NCBI GenBank assembly: GCA_019114445.1
Contig: DXFL01000003.1
Coordinates: 1 to 46,398 of the forward strand
DNA length: 46,398 bases
DNA from: Candidatus Barnesiella excrementigallinarum
GTDB taxonomy: Bacteria; Bacteroidota; Bacteroidia; Bacteroidales; Barnesiellaceae
Direction of reading: 5' to 3'
Shown: piece by piece, positions 25,508 to 36,689 of the stretch
How positions within the stretch are numbered: the first letter of the stretch is position 1
Layout: every line of letters begins with the position of its first letter
Position numbers and translations under genes: made by a program
Notes under the pieces: generated by a model
Told to the model about the DNA's origin: nothing
The model's input: only the letters and a program-made list of their open reading frames with translations
Database searches by the model: none

Positions 25508-28500
25508 ATGGGATTTAACGATGTATTAAAAAAACTGTTCGGCAACAAGTCGCAGCGCGACTTGAAAGAGATAGAACCTTATATTCAGAAGATTAAGGCT
25601 ATTTCGCCCGAACTCGAAAATTTGTCGAACGACCAGTTGCGTAGTCGTATCGACGTGGTAAAACAGCACATTAAAGATGTTGTGGCCGACGATCGCAAGC
25701 GTATCGCCGAGTTGAAAGAGTATGTGGAAACCCTCGATTATGACAAACGCGAATCGACTTGGGAAGAGGTGGACAAAATCGAGAAAGAGATATTGAAAAA
25801 GATAGAGATTGCTCTCGACGATGCTCTTCCCGAAGTATTTGCCGTGATGAAAGAGACTGCCCGCCGATTCAGCCAAAATGAAACGATCGAGGTGACAGCC
25901 AACGATTTCGATCGCAGCTTGGCAGTAGATCACGACTTCATTCACATCGAGGGCGACAAGGCTATTTATGCCAACCATTGGATGGCCGGCGGTAACGAGG
26001 TAGTGTGGGATATGGTTCACTACGACGTACAGCTTATCGGTGGTGTCGTTCTGCACAAAGGTAAAATCGCCGAGATGGCAACCGGTGAAGGTAAAACCCT
26101 TGTAGCTACGCTCCCGGTGTTCTTGAATGCACTTTCGGGTAACGGCGTACACGTGGTTACGGTGAACGATTACTTGTCGAAACGTGACTCGGAGTGGATG
26201 GGACCGCTTTATATGTTCCACGGCCTTTCGGTCGATTGTATCGACAAACACGAACCTAACTCCGAAGCCCGCCGAAATGCCTATAACGCCGATATTACCT
26301 TCGGAACCAACAACGAGTTCGGTTTCGACTATTTGCGTGACAATATGGCCAGCTCGCCGCTCGACCTCGTGCAACGTATGCACAACTATGCCATTGTCGA
26401 TGAGGTCGACTCGGTGTTGATCGACGATGCCCGTACGCCGTTGATTATTTCGGGTCCTACGCCCAAAGGCGACGACCAAATGTTCGAACAGTTCCAACCC
26501 AAAGTGGAGGAGCTGGTGAAAATGCAGCGTACGTTGGTTACCAAATTGTTGGCCGAGGCCAAGATCAAAATCGCGTCGGAAGATAAGAAAACCCGCGAAG
26601 AGGGTGCGGTATTGCTGTATCGCTGTTTCAAGGGATTGCCCAAGAATGGTGCCCTTATCAAATACCTGAGCGAACCGGGTATTAAACCGTTGATGCTCGA
26701 AACCGAGGCTATTTATATGGCCGACAATAACCGCCGTATGCCCGAAATTACCGACGACCTTTATTTCGTTATCGACGAGAAAAACAACGGTATCGATATG
26801 ACCGATAAAGGCCTCGATGTGATGACCGGTAAATCGGACGACCCCAACTTCTTCGTATTGCCCAATATCAGCGAAGAGCTTTCGGACCTCGAAAATCAAG
26901 GCCTTTCTCCCGAAGAGAAACAGAACCGCAAAGACGAGTTGTTGCAAAACTACGCCATTAAGGCCGAACGTGTTCACACCGTCAACCAGTTGTTGAAAGC
27001 CTATACTCTCTTTGAATTGAACGACCAGTATGTGGTAATCGACAACAAAGTGAAGATCGTCGACGAGCAAACCGGCCGTATCATGGAAGGCCGCCGTTAC
27101 TCCGACGGTTTGCACCAAGCCATCGAGGCAAAGGAACACGTTAAAGTGGAAGCTGCCACACAAACATTTGCTACGATTACGTTGCAGAACTATTTCCGTA
27201 TGTATCACAAGCTGGCCGGTATGACCGGTACCGCCGAGACCGAAGCGGGCGAGTTTTGGGATATTTACAAACTCGATGTGGTGACTATCCCCACGAACAA
27301 GCCGGTGGCTCGTATCGATATGAACGACCGGGTATACAAAACCAAGCGCGCCAAATACAATGCGGTAATCGAAGAGATTGTGAAGATGGTCGAAGCGGGT
27401 CGCCCAGTATTGGTAGGTACCACTTCGGTCGAGATTTCGGAGTTGTTGAGCCGTATGCTTACTTTGCGTAAGATTAAACATAACGTGTTGAATGCCAAGT
27501 TGCACCAACGCGAGGCCGAGATTGTGGCACAGGCCGGACAAACCGGTACGGTGACGATCGCCACCAACATGGCCGGTCGTGGTACCGATATTAAGTTGTC
27601 GCCAGCCGTACGCGAGGCCGGAGGTTTGGCCATTATCGGTACCGAGCGTCACGAGTCCCGCCGTGTAGACCGTCAGTTGCGGGGTCGTTCGGGACGTCAA
27701 GGCGACCCGGGATCTTCGGTATTCTTCGTTTCGTTCGAAGATACGGTTATGCGTTTGTTCGCCACCGACCGCGTGGTGAAGATGCTCGACCGTTTGGGTC
27801 TCAAAGAAGACGAAATGATCGAACACAACATGGTGTCCAAATCGATCGAGAACGCTCAACGTCGCGTCGAAGAGAACAACTTCGGTATTCGTAAACGGTT
27901 GCTCGAATACGACGACGTGATGAACGCCCAGCGTAATGTAATTTACACCAAGCGTCACCACGCTTTGATGGGCGAGCGTATCGGTATAGACATCATGAAT
28001 ATGTTCTACGACACGATAGAATCGTTGGCCAATGCATACGACGGCTCGAACGATTACGAGGAGTTGTCGATGGAGATGTTCAAAATTTTTGCCGTGGAAA
28101 TGCCTTTCACCGAGGAACAATTCCGCGGTATGAAGAAGAGCGAGGTAATCGACAGCCTTTACGATGCCGTAGTTACTACCTTCAAACGCAAGGGCGAACG
28201 CATGGCCGAGATTGCCCACATGAACATCAAACCCTTCGTGGAACAACGGGGATTGTCGACCGGTATGATACGGGTGCCCATTACCGATGGCAAACGGGTG
28301 TTCGGTATCGCTTGCGACATCAACGAGGCCTACAAGAGCGAATCGCAGTCGGTGGTTAAACAATTCCAAAAAGCTGTGTTGTTGATGACTATCGACGAGG
28401 CTTGGAAAGAGCACTTGCGCGAACTCGACCAATTGCGCCAGTCGGTACAAAATGCCAGCTACGAGCAAAAAGACCCGTTGTTGATTTATAAACTCGAATC

Positions 28501-28813
28501 GTTCAACCTCTTCAAAGAGATGGTCGAGACGATGAACCGGAAAGCGATAGCCATTCTCATGCGGGGACAAATCTACATTCAGGAACCGCAGGATGTGCGC
28601 GAGGCTGCCCCCGAACGTCGCGAGGATTATAGCAAATACCGTACGCAAAAAGAGGAATATCCCGGCCAGTCGGCGCAAGCTGCCGCAGCCGCTGCTCCTC
28701 AACGTCCCCGGGTTACCGAGCCCATTAAGGCCGCTCCCCGTGTAGGGCGTAACGATCCTTGTCCTTGCGGTAGCGGTAAGAAGTATAAGAACTGCCACGG
28801 AAAAGGGTTGTAA
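25508..28813 (+). CDS. secA: Preprotein translocase ATPase SecA
   Basis: Motor of the Sec pathway, pushing unfolded preproteins through SecYEG. The protein is 1101 residues, about 200 more than E. coli SecA, mostly through insertions around residues 280-480 typical of Bacteroidetes. Walker A lies in MATGEGKTL, the DEAD-like box in [16 protein letters not shown], the second helicase region in [13 protein letters not shown] and [16 protein letters not shown], and the helical scaffold near [15 protein letters not shown]. It ends with a zinc-binding SEC-C tail, [17 protein letters not shown]. The long antisense frame across it is a codon-bias shadow. Confidence 0.98.
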   Translation: MGFNDVLKKLFGNKSQRDLKEIEPYIQKIKAISPELENLSNDQLRSRIDVVKQHIKDVVADDRKRIAELKEYVETLDYDKRESTWEEVDKIEKEILKKIEIALDDALPEVFAVMKETARRFSQNETIEVTANDFDRSLAVDHDFIHIEGDKAIYANHWMAGGNEVVWDMVHYDVQLIGGVVLHKGKIAEMATGEGKTLVATLPVFLNALSGNGVHVVTVNDYLSKRDSEWMGPLYMFHGLSVDCIDKHEPNSEARRNAYNADITFGTNNEFGFDYLRDNMASSPLDLVQRMHNYAIVDEVDSVLIDDARTPLIISGPTPKGDDQMFEQFQPKVEELVKMQRTLVTKLLAEAKIKIASEDKKTREEGAVLLYRCFKGLPKNGALIKYLSEPGIKPLMLETEAIYMADNNRRMPEITDDLYFVIDEKNNGIDMTDKGLDVMTGKSDDPNFFVLPNISEELSDLENQGLSPEEKQNRKDELLQNYAIKAERVHTVNQLLKAYTLFELNDQYVVIDNKVKIVDEQTGRIMEGRRYSDGLHQAIEAKEHVKVEAATQTFATITLQNYFRMYHKLAGMTGTAETEAGEFWDIYKLDVVTIPTNKPVARIDMNDRVYKTKRAKYNAVIEEIVKMVEAGRPVLVGTTSVEISELLSRMLTLRKIKHNVLNAKLHQREAEIVAQAGQTGTVTIATNMAGRGTDIKLSPAVREAGGLAIIGTERHESRRVDRQLRGRSGRQGDPGSSVFFVSFEDTVMRLFATDRVVKMLDRLGLKEDEMIEHNMVSKSIENAQRRVEENNFGIRKRLLEYDDVMNAQRNVIYTKRHHALMGERIGIDIMNMFYDTIESLANAYDGSNDYEELSMEMFKIFAVEMPFTEEQFRGMKKSEVIDSLYDAVVTTFKRKGERMAEIAHMNIKPFVEQRGLSTGMIRVPITDGKRVFGIACDINEAYKSESQSVVKQFQKAVLLMTIDEAWKEHLRELDQLRQSVQNASYEQKDPLLIYKLESFNLFKEMVETMNRKAIAILMRGQIYIQEPQDVREAAPERREDYSKYRTQKEEYPGQSAQAAAAAAPQRPRVTEPIKAAPRVGRNDPCPCGSGKKYKNCHGKGL

Positions 28814-28830
28814 ACCATTTTTATAGATAA

Positions 28831-28878
28831 ATCGAGAGGCGATTCTCCTGTGGAGAGCCGCCTCTCGATTTTTTTTTT
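28831..28878 (+). terminator. Rho-independent terminator after secA
   Basis: ATCGAGAGGCG (28831-28841) pairs with CGCCTCTCGAT (28859-28869), with an inner TCTCC/GGAGA helix, followed by a long T run (28869-28878). Confidence 0.95.
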
Positions 28879-29042
28879 GTGGGGGAGAATCTTGGGCAGA
28901 ATAGGGAGAAAATCGGTAAAAAACGTTTGCTTCGCCCCAAAAAGACACTTGGGAACAATGAAACACGCTTGACGGGTGTTGTGGATATTGGTTCTAAAAA
29001 GGGTTAAGGAAGAAGATATTCCAAAGCCTTAAATAGACTTTC

Positions 29043-31358
29043 TTAGAATGGATACCCGATAGCGAGGTGGAACGCCAGACTGTTTTTGAACGATGTCATG
29101 TTGTAATATCCTTTTTTACCTGTGTCGTAGGGGGCGTGTATGCCTATACCCAAGTCGCCGCGCAGTACAAGCATACCAATGTCGTAACGTAGGCCCACAC
29201 CTGTACCGAGCGCAATGTCGTTAAGGAATGTTTTGCGATTGAGCTCTCCGCCGGGGCGTTGCGGGTCTTTTTTCAGTAACCAAATGTTTCCGGCATCGAC
29301 AAAAGCGGCACCGTGCAGGTCGCCCCAAATGGGGAATCGGTATTCGACATTCGCTTCGAGTTTGAAGGTACCGGTTTGGTCGAAGTATCCGTCGACATCA
29401 TTTTCGTTCGGGCGGTAGCTTCCGGGGCCGAGCGATCGAATGGTGAAAGCTCGTATGCTGTTGGCTCCGCCTATGTAGAATTGTTCGCTGTAAGGCACCT
29501 CTTGTGAATTGCCATAAGCGTGTTCGGCACCGATGAATACCCGGCTAACTAACCAGTGTTTAGGTTGGAACCGGTGGTAATATATCATCTCGGCACTCCC
29601 TTTTACGAATTGGGAGAAGTCGCTGCCGAATATTTTTTTCTCGCCGTGTTGTCCCAGCAGCGAGGTGATGCCGCTGAGGATATTCCCTGCCGACATTCCC
29701 GTCAACTGCCAAATGAACCGGTTGTTTACTTCTCTGCCATAAGAGGTGTCGTAGGTGTAGGTGTAGCTCGACGAGGGGATAAACTGGTTGCGGAAACTGA
29801 GGGCGATGGCGGGGTTCTCTTCCATCGTTTTGTCGAACGACTCGGTCGTGTTGAGTAGTTTGGTATAGACCAGTTTGAACGGTGTAACCGAGTGGCCGGC
29901 CCGCAGCGAAGTGCGGTATTCGTAAGACATCGATCCGTTGAACGATACCATACGGAAATAGTGTGGCCGGTTCATCAGGTTGGCACCTAATTGGAATCGG
30001 GTGTAGGCCGGATACCTGCGAGTACGCGGCATTTGAGGTAAGAATCCCGGTACGATGCGGGGGTACGAAAGCGACGAGTTAAGTCCGAATTCGTAGGAGT
30101 TGAAAAGAGAGGCTTTCCCGTGTTGCGAGCCTCCGCCGGTTTGCCACTCGTAGCTGCCGTTGAGCTTGATCGAGAATTTTTCCCCGCCTCCGAACAGGTT
30201 GTTGTGGTTGATACCGAAAATAAGTCCCGGACCTATATAACTGTTTGATTTTGACGAAACATTGGCCTCTATGGTGGCTTCGAGCGGTACGTCGAAGGTG
30301 GCTTGTATCGTTACGTCGAGGGAGTCTTTTTGCGACAGGGAGTCGATAGGAGTTACCTCGACGCCCACCGAGCGGAATATCCCCAATCGGCTTAAATTGG
30401 ATTGGGTGGTGTTTTGTGTTTCGAGTGAGTATATGCTACCCGGTTGGAAGGTGATGTTTCGGGGTAATATCCATTTTTTCAACCGTATGGGTTTATAATA
30501 AGCTACGGTCATGTGGGGGTATCGAATCGTGTCGGGGGTTCCGCCGCCAGTCGCCCGGTTAAGTTGTACCGTGATGTTCCCTACATAATAGGGTTTGAGG
30601 GCTTGTGCCGGAATCCCTTTTTTCAGGGTCAGTTTCAACGCTACTTTCCCCGGAACGAGGGTGGTATCGGCAAGGTATTCGATGTATTCGGGACGGAAAT
30701 AAAAGTATCCGTTGTTGCGCAGCGTATTGGTAATGCGGTTGCGCTCGGCCGACAGGGAGTCGAGGCAATACCGGTCGTTACGGTGTAAAATGGAGGCGTT
30801 GTTTATACTGTCGATAAATCGGGTAATGGGGCTTGTGGGTGCGGGCAGCTCTATGGTGTCGAGCGTATATGCCGGGGGAACCTCTATCCGGTATGAGATA
30901 CGAGCCTTTTTGGGATTCCGTTTATTATAGACGAGTTCGTAGTCGGCTTTTGCTCCGAAATATCCGTTGTTTGCGAGGATATCTTTGACCACTCTCATGC
31001 GCAATTCGGGTTGTACGGAAGAGATGAGGACCGGCTCTTTGGCCAGTTTTTCATAAATCCAGTGTTTCAATCCTTTGTCGCTTTGGGGCTCCATGTAATT
31101 CCATACCCACAGTCCTATGGGGAAGGGGGTGCGGATATAGGGCGAGAATAATGGATTGTTGGGGGCGACGGACAGTGTGGAACGTACGTCGGACTCGGCA
31201 GCGTCGGCGATGGTTACGCCGGAGTCGGGGATTATTTTCATTTTCTTGACCCCCGTATATAATGTTTCGCCGTCGGGAATCCGTTTGGTGGTAGAGCAGC
31301 CGATAAGTACCGACAGCAACAGTATGGCTATGCCGATGTATCCAAATACCTTTTTCAT
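29043..31358 (-). CDS. tamL: TamL, BamA/TamA-like outer-membrane lipoprotein
   Basis: A 771-residue Omp85-family protein that in Bacteroidota is a lipoprotein, partner of TamB. The start at 31358 gives a lipoprotein signal ending LSVLIGC (Cys21) and overlaps the tamB stop by ATGA; the longer frame from 31745 lies inside tamB. Residues about 30-400 contain POTRA-like units (GYFGAKADYELVYN; NNGYFYFRPEYIEYLAD; IFRSVGVEVTPID). Residues about 400-771 are a 16-strand-type barrel with FSIKLNGSYEWQTGGG, the conserved EQFYIGGANSIRAFTIRSLG loop, and a final aromatic residue in AIGYPF. It is thought to work in outer-membrane biogenesis. Confidence 0.92.
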   Translation of the reverse strand: MKKVFGYIGIAILLLSVLIGCSTTKRIPDGETLYTGVKKMKIIPDSGVTIADAAESDVRSTLSVAPNNPLFSPYIRTPFPIGLWVWNYMEPQSDKGLKHWIYEKLAKEPVLISSVQPELRMRVVKDILANNGYFGAKADYELVYNKRNPKKARISYRIEVPPAYTLDTIELPAPTSPITRFIDSINNASILHRNDRYCLDSLSAERNRITNTLRNNGYFYFRPEYIEYLADTTLVPGKVALKLTLKKGIPAQALKPYYVGNITVQLNRATGGGTPDTIRYPHMTVAYYKPIRLKKWILPRNITFQPGSIYSLETQNTTQSNLSRLGIFRSVGVEVTPIDSLSQKDSLDVTIQATFDVPLEATIEANVSSKSNSYIGPGLIFGINHNNLFGGGEKFSIKLNGSYEWQTGGGSQHGKASLFNSYEFGLNSSLSYPRIVPGFLPQMPRTRRYPAYTRFQLGANLMNRPHYFRMVSFNGSMSYEYRTSLRAGHSVTPFKLVYTKLLNTTESFDKTMEENPAIALSFRNQFIPSSSYTYTYDTSYGREVNNRFIWQLTGMSAGNILSGITSLLGQHGEKKIFGSDFSQFVKGSAEMIYYHRFQPKHWLVSRVFIGAEHAYGNSQEVPYSEQFYIGGANSIRAFTIRSLGPGSYRPNENDVDGYFDQTGTFKLEANVEYRFPIWGDLHGAAFVDAGNIWLLKKDPQRPGGELNRKTFLNDIALGTGVGLRYDIGMLVLRGDLGIGIHAPYDTGKKGYYNMTSFKNSLAFHLAIGYPF

Positions 31359-34300
31359 TGAGCGGACTCCTTTCGTTTTTTTGAGGAGCGGAATAGCTCC
31401 GACAGGTTCAGCAATCTTTTCTTTACGACGAAACCAACACCGGTTTGGGTAATCTCTCCTTCCAAGATACTTTCGTACCCCGAGTGCCTGAATACTTTGA
31501 TGTACATATTGTCGCGCTGGTTCAGATAATATTCCAGCGATATGTCGTCGATGAAATTTTCTTTGAAATTGACATCGGCGTTGTCGTCGGGGCTGAGGCT
31601 TCCGCCGATAACTACTTTTACCCGGTTGTTGAAAAGGCTCTTGGCCGCGCGGTAGGAGTAGTCGGTGCGGGTATTTACACCCGACGCATCGGTGTAGGAG
31701 TTGATGTCGAAAGAGAGATCGATGCCTTTCAGGTTGTTTGCCCATTCGTTCAACTCTTTTTGCAAGAACGAGTTCAGCGGGTTCCCCATCAAGTCGGCTT
31801 TGGTTGTCGAGGTGCCGGGACCGGTATAGGTGTTGTAGATGAGCAGGCTCATGGCCTGTGATGCCCGTTGCTCGGCCGTGAGCGAGGCGAGTTGGTTTTG
31901 CAGGGTGAGGTCTTCGGGTGCCGATAGGTCGAACGCTACGGAGAGATCTTCGAGTGAGTTTTTAATGATAATACTGATGTTGAAGTTGACTTGCCGGCTG
32001 TTTTTATCCTCTTCGGCGATTGTTGTCCGTACGGTTTGAACGGCTGTGATAGAGAGTTGAGGGTCGGCGATGTTGCCGTTCCACGACACGTAACTTCCGT
32101 CTTGAATCTTGAAAAGTTTCTCCGAAATAACGGGCGGATTGTAACGTACGAATCCTCCGCTAAGGGTATAGCGACCGGTAAAACGGCTGTCGCCCAGCGT
32201 ATTCATCGTGTAGGTGAGCTCTCCACCCCCTTGTAGGTCTATGCGGTTCTTCCCGTCGACCGATAGGTTTACTCCCATCTTGACGGTGGGTGCGATGTTG
32301 ATATTGACCAATATGTCCATACCCAGTACGCTGGCAGTCGTTAACGTATCATCTTCGGCAATTTCGGTGCTGTCGTTGAACGAGACGAAGGTGACTATGT
32401 TGTTCTCTTGTTGTTGGAGGGCAAACGGGGAATCTTGCATGACATAGGTGACCTCCGTACCGGTGAGCAAGCCTACGTTGCCACGCACTTTCAGTGCGTC
32501 GAGCGGGCCGTTTACCTTCATATCCATATCGGCTATGACCGAACCGTAAACGGTAGCTTTTGTGCTTCGGGCCGATTTGACGGGTTGGAATTCCGAGGCA
32601 AGAAGCCTTAAATCGGTCATGATTTTGTGGGTGTTTTTGAAATCTATACTGCCATCGATATTCAACGGATTTTTATTGGCTCCCGTGATAGCATAGTTTT
32701 CGAATTGCAAAACGTTGTCGTTAACCCGTATGCTGTCGGGGGAGAAGTTGAGGCTTGCACCCATCGAAGAGGAGTTTACCGATGCTTCGGCCATTTGAAT
32801 GTAGCCGTTGAGCAATGGGGCTTCGGTGCTGCCGGTGATACTCATTTGCCCGTTCAGGTATCCTTGTAATTGGGCCATATCGGCCGGGAGGAACGGATTG
32901 GCGGTAGTTAAAGGGAACCGTTCGATTGCTAAATCGAGAAGAATGGGCTTTTCGGCTTGATTGTCGAGCAATCCCGATAGGGTCAATACCTGTTGGTTGT
33001 CTATTTCCAAGCCGGCTTTTGCTTCTTGGCGGTTGAGCGAGTCGAGGCGGTAATTGACGTTCAAATCGAGGTCTCCTACGCGTTGTTTCCCGTAATAAAG
33101 TTCGGCAATTCCCATAGACCCTTCTACTTCGGTTCCGTTTTGCGGGAAATTGACCAGCAGGTTGGCCGATATGCTTCCGGCAATTTGGGGGGAGAAAGGC
33201 GATAGAGCCAGCCACGGAGCTATTTCCATACCGTTTATATCGACTTTCAAGGGCTCTTGTCGGGTGAGGTTATGTGTCGCTTCGTTGTGCAACGTAGTGA
33301 TGATGAAATGTCGCTCGTTGTATGTGAGTGCGATATTGGCATCGAAGTGTCCGCCGTAGTAGTAAGCGAAGAAATTATCGGGATTGAGGGTCCATGTTTC
33401 GAATCCGATAATAGGATTTTTGGGAAAGAATGAAACTTGTACCAGTGAGTCTAAGAAATTGGCTTGGCATCCGATTCGGAAACACTCCTGCCCTTGTCGA
33501 TTTTTTTGCACGCAAAAGAGTTTGGTCGTGTTGTCCGACAAGAATCCGTTGAGGCCAACCGATGCCAATTGGTCGAGATTTCCGGGTTTGTTTCCTACGT
33601 GTAGGGCATAATACAACCGGTCATCTTGTTCGTGCCTTTCGAACAGCGACAGTTGTATGGTGTCGATGGCAATACCTCCGGCAGAGAGGCGGTCAATTTC
33701 GCCTGTCGAGTTTAGCAGTGAATCGTTCCCTACTTGCAGATTCAATTGGGAGAACCCCATGTCCATACCTTTGAGATATTGTTGTATGAGGTTGTTGCGT
33801 TGTGCGTTTATGCTAAATTCAAACGGAGGTAAAGCGTGGTGTAAAGCGGTCATGTCGAGCCGTTTTTCTTTTTGTACCGAAGCGAGAATGGGCATGGAGC
33901 GATCCATACATTCCAAAAATGCATTTAAACCGATACTCGAAGTGAATTTGATGGCAAGGTCCCCGCTTTGTAGTGTCGCGTTCAGGCGGGTCGAGTCGGT
34001 TTCGGCCGAGGCGGTAAACGATACGCTTTGCAGTTTCGAGGTGGGGAGTAATACCGATAAGCTGTCCAGTGCAAGGTTGGCTCGATAGCTTTCGGCAGCC
34101 GGGCTTGCCGATGCCGAGAGGGTAATCACAGTAGCGATGTCGCAGGTTTCGGTAGTCAGGTGCAATGCTTCCAAGCTGGCCCGTAAGTGCCCGGTAAGTT
34201 GAGCTGCATAATTGTCGGGCGACAGGTTGGCTTGCAGGGCGATGTGGGTTGTCAGGTTCGGGTCGGACGAGGTAATGTTTCCGTTGAGCTTCCCCCGGTT

Positions 34301-36082
34301 CAGGTTTGCATCGACCGATATGCCCGAATAGCGGTATCCGTTGTAGTGGGCCTCTTCGAGATTCAACTCGGCAATGGCGTGAGCCGTCGAATCGACAGGG
34401 TTGTATTTGTACCCCGAAAATCGGGCCGAGGCCGAGAGTATACCCAATGAGTCGTGCGGGAGGAATAACGATAGGGGGAATTGATCGATTTTCAATACCC
34501 CGGCATAAATCTCTTTTTGGGTATTGAGCCGGGCTTGTAGCCCGATGTTCCCTTGTCCGGCTTCAACGAGAACTTGGGCTTGTATGAAAGCCTCCGATAA
34601 CCGGGCTTTACCCGAAAATCGGGTCGCCGGTATATGGATTCTCTCTTGCAGCGAATCGGGCAAAAGTCGGGCGATAAGCGGCGATTCGGGTATTTTCATT
34701 TCCCAAGCGAGGGTACCGCCGAGTTTGTCGGTATTGGGGAGGTTTATTACTTTACCGGTTGTGTGGAGCGAGAAGATTCCGGGAAAGGATAGCTCCCCTT
34801 TTTGCAGCGACAAATCGCCCAGTTGACCGGAGGCCGAGAACTCCGAAACAAGACCGCTCGATAGAAGCAATCCCCGAGTGTATGGGGTATATTTGGGTAA
34901 AGCGGTGATTATGTCGCCTACGGCTATCCGGGCATTTAATTGGGCTTCGACAGGTGTTTGCGGCTCTTGTGCGAAAATACCCTCCCCTACGTGAATTTGT
35001 GCCGAGATTTCGGATAGCGTTGTTTTCAATTGAAAATCGGTCAGGGCGATTCCCGTGGAGTCCATCGAAAACAGCCCTCGGGTGTGTTGGACGGCAAGGC
35101 CCGATCGTTCGATAAAGGCCAGTTGTTTGATCGGTACGGTTATCGTACTGCCGCAATTATAAAACGAGTCGATGGCTATTTCGATGTTATTGAGGGCAAT
35201 GTATCCGGGGTCGAACCCTTTTTGGGGCACCTGTACCGGCAGCGCATAGAGCAGGCTGTTATGGAGCAGGCGTATCTGTTTTACCTGTATGGTCCACGGT
35301 GGGGAAACAATAGAATCGGGGGGCGTGGTTGTATTCGAGGTATCGTTTCCGTTGTCCGGCTCACCGCTGCCCGGGTAGTAGCGGTAGTCGCCCTGCTCGA
35401 TGAGAAATTCTGCGACATCGACTTTTTGTCGGTATAAATCTATGTCGCCTTGCCGGAGTGATGCTTCCCCGATCGAAGCGTCCAAACTTTCGATGGTGGG
35501 TTGCATTTGCATGGCGTAGTGAATGTTCGATAATACGATACTGCCGGCCGAAATTTTCCATGGCAGCGGTTCGCTTTCTTCGGTCGTATCGGTTGGGCTT
35601 TCCGATAATTTCAGTACGATGTCGCCGCTGTCCAGTCGGCTATCGGGTAGTACGATACGAGAGTCTTTCAGATGAAGGGTCGCATTGCGGGTGGAAAATT
35701 CCTTTATCCGAGCCGAGAGCGAAAGGGTGGAATCGGCACTGGTGAAATTGAAACGGGTCTCCTGCAAGGCGATTTGGTTTATTTGCACGTTGCCTTTGAG
35801 CAATGCCGCAGGGGCTACACCCACTTGTATTTGGGCGCTTTGCAACAGGGTGTCTTGTTGGGTGGCAAGCAGCAAGATGTCGTTTATTTGCAACTTGAAG
35901 GGAAATTTGAGCGCAAGCCTTCCCAGCGTGAGGTGCATTCCGGTGGAGCGTTCCACATAGTTGCATATTTCGTTTTTTCCCCACTGTTGAATCGCCGGGA
36001 TATAGATACACAGCGGTAAAACCGAGAGAAGCACTAAGAGAGATACAACGGATATTGCAATATATTTCAGTGCTTTTTTCAT
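31355..36082 (-). CDS. tamB: Translocation and assembly module protein TamB
   Basis: A 1575-residue AsmA-like bridge protein that spans the periplasm and is thought to pass phospholipids or assist outer-membrane assembly. One N-terminal transmembrane helix (YIAISVVSLLVLLSVLPLCIYI) anchors it in the inner membrane, followed by the start of the groove (HLTLGRLALKFPFKLQINDILLL). The long middle consists of repeated beta strands. The C-terminal TamB (DUF490) domain includes RIDLQGGGELTYT, SRFTGRYTLSGGFVRYNPP and VKVVIGGSLSP. It is translationally coupled to tamL, so the inner- and outer-membrane partners are made together. It is longer than E. coli TamB (about 1260), as usual in this phylum. Confidence 0.93.
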   Translation of the reverse strand: MKKALKYIAISVVSLLVLLSVLPLCIYIPAIQQWGKNEICNYVERSTGMHLTLGRLALKFPFKLQINDILLLATQQDTLLQSAQIQVGVAPAALLKGNVQINQIALQETRFNFTSADSTLSLSARIKEFSTRNATLHLKDSRIVLPDSRLDSGDIVLKLSESPTDTTEESEPLPWKISAGSIVLSNIHYAMQMQPTIESLDASIGEASLRQGDIDLYRQKVDVAEFLIEQGDYRYYPGSGEPDNGNDTSNTTTPPDSIVSPPWTIQVKQIRLLHNSLLYALPVQVPQKGFDPGYIALNNIEIAIDSFYNCGSTITVPIKQLAFIERSGLAVQHTRGLFSMDSTGIALTDFQLKTTLSEISAQIHVGEGIFAQEPQTPVEAQLNARIAVGDIITALPKYTPYTRGLLLSSGLVSEFSASGQLGDLSLQKGELSFPGIFSLHTTGKVINLPNTDKLGGTLAWEMKIPESPLIARLLPDSLQERIHIPATRFSGKARLSEAFIQAQVLVEAGQGNIGLQARLNTQKEIYAGVLKIDQFPLSLFLPHDSLGILSASARFSGYKYNPVDSTAHAIAELNLEEAHYNGYRYSGISVDANLNRGKLNGNITSSDPNLTTHIALQANLSPDNYAAQLTGHLRASLEALHLTTETCDIATVITLSASASPAAESYRANLALDSLSVLLPTSKLQSVSFTASAETDSTRLNATLQSGDLAIKFTSSIGLNAFLECMDRSMPILASVQKEKRLDMTALHHALPPFEFSINAQRNNLIQQYLKGMDMGFSQLNLQVGNDSLLNSTGEIDRLSAGGIAIDTIQLSLFERHEQDDRLYYALHVGNKPGNLDQLASVGLNGFLSDNTTKLFCVQKNRQGQECFRIGCQANFLDSLVQVSFFPKNPIIGFETWTLNPDNFFAYYYGGHFDANIALTYNERHFIITTLHNEATHNLTRQEPLKVDINGMEIAPWLALSPFSPQIAGSISANLLVNFPQNGTEVEGSMGIAELYYGKQRVGDLDLNVNYRLDSLNRQEAKAGLEIDNQQVLTLSGLLDNQAEKPILLDLAIERFPLTTANPFLPADMAQLQGYLNGQMSITGSTEAPLLNGYIQMAEASVNSSSMGASLNFSPDSIRVNDNVLQFENYAITGANKNPLNIDGSIDFKNTHKIMTDLRLLASEFQPVKSARSTKATVYGSVIADMDMKVNGPLDALKVRGNVGLLTGTEVTYVMQDSPFALQQQENNIVTFVSFNDSTEIAEDDTLTTASVLGMDILVNINIAPTVKMGVNLSVDGKNRIDLQGGGELTYTMNTLGDSRFTGRYTLSGGFVRYNPPVISEKLFKIQDGSYVSWNGNIADPQLSITAVQTVRTTIAEEDKNSRQVNFNISIIIKNSLEDLSVAFDLSAPEDLTLQNQLASLTAEQRASQAMSLLIYNTYTGPGTSTTKADLMGNPLNSFLQKELNEWANNLKGIDLSFDINSYTDASGVNTRTDYSYRAAKSLFNNRVKVVIGGSLSPDDNADVNFKENFIDDISLEYYLNQRDNMYIKVFRHSGYESILEGEITQTGVGFVVKKRLLNLSELFRSSKKRKESAQ

Positions 36083-36215
36083 TTGGAGGAAATCTTTTTT
36101 TTAGGACTTTTTATACACCTTATTTAACCATATCCCGGTGATTGTTTTATAAACATTGACCCGGTGGAATTTGTTTTTAGAATGTAACGAAAACCCTAAA
36201 AAACGAGGTAAATAT

Positions 36216-36680
36216 ATGAAAAATTATTTGTATCTGATTGTTTTATTCTCGATGATTTCATTGGGGATAACTCCGAGCCGGGGAGAGAATAAAGTCTCTG
36301 AAAAGAAAATATCGGTTTCCGAACTTCCTCAACCGGCACAACACTTGCTGAAAACCTATTTCCCCGGAGCCCGGGTAATCCATTGCATACATTCGCGTAC
36401 ATGGGGTGAGTATGAAGTGAGGATTGCCGGTGGGTATAAATTGGAATTTGACAAGAAAGGCGTGTGGGAAGAGATCGATTCCCACGAAACCCCGCTGTCG
36501 AACCGTTTGGTAGGGTTGCTCCCGACGGCTGTTGTTGAATATTTGAACGACCATTATCCCGATGCGAAAATCGAAGGTATGGAACAGCGGAGTAATGTGT
36601 ACAAATTGTCGTTGTCCCGTCCCGAAATGAAACTTTATTTTACGAAATCGGGCGAGTTTGTCAAGCAGAAAAAAGATTGA
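36216..36680 (+). CDS. PepSY-like exported protein
   Basis: A 154-residue paralogue of the lipoprotein at 3145-3597. The start at 36216 gives a signal peptide ending near PSRGEN and has AGGT upstream; the longer frame from 36156 would hide it. It is not a lipoprotein, since no lipobox Cys is present. The two repeat units are LLKTYFPGARVI with YEVRIAGGYKLEFDKKG, and VVEYLNDHYPDAKIEG with VYKLSLSRPEMKLYF. Function unknown; PepSY units often inhibit proteases or bind ligands. Its stop is 10 bases from the convergent plug gene. Confidence 0.8.
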   Translation: MKNYLYLIVLFSMISLGITPSRGENKVSEKKISVSELPQPAQHLLKTYFPGARVIHCIHSRTWGEYEVRIAGGYKLEFDKKGVWEEIDSHETPLSNRLVGLLPTAVVEYLNDHYPDAKIEGMEQRSNVYKLSLSRPEMKLYFTKSGEFVKQKKD

Positions 36681-36689
36681 CGGGAAGAC

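Noticed and set aside
25526..28966. A 1146-codon open frame antisense to secA
   Set aside because: It mirrors secA almost exactly, its product has no recognisable domain and it reflects codon bias (few TTA, CTA or TCA codons in secA).
28986..29042. Weak hairpin TTAAGG/CCTTAA after tamL on the minus strand, considered as a terminator
   Set aside because: Only six AT-rich pairs and a long loop; not enough to call.
31359..31745. Upstream extension of the TamL frame
   Set aside because: It lies inside tamB and lacks a signal; the lipobox start at 31358 is clear.
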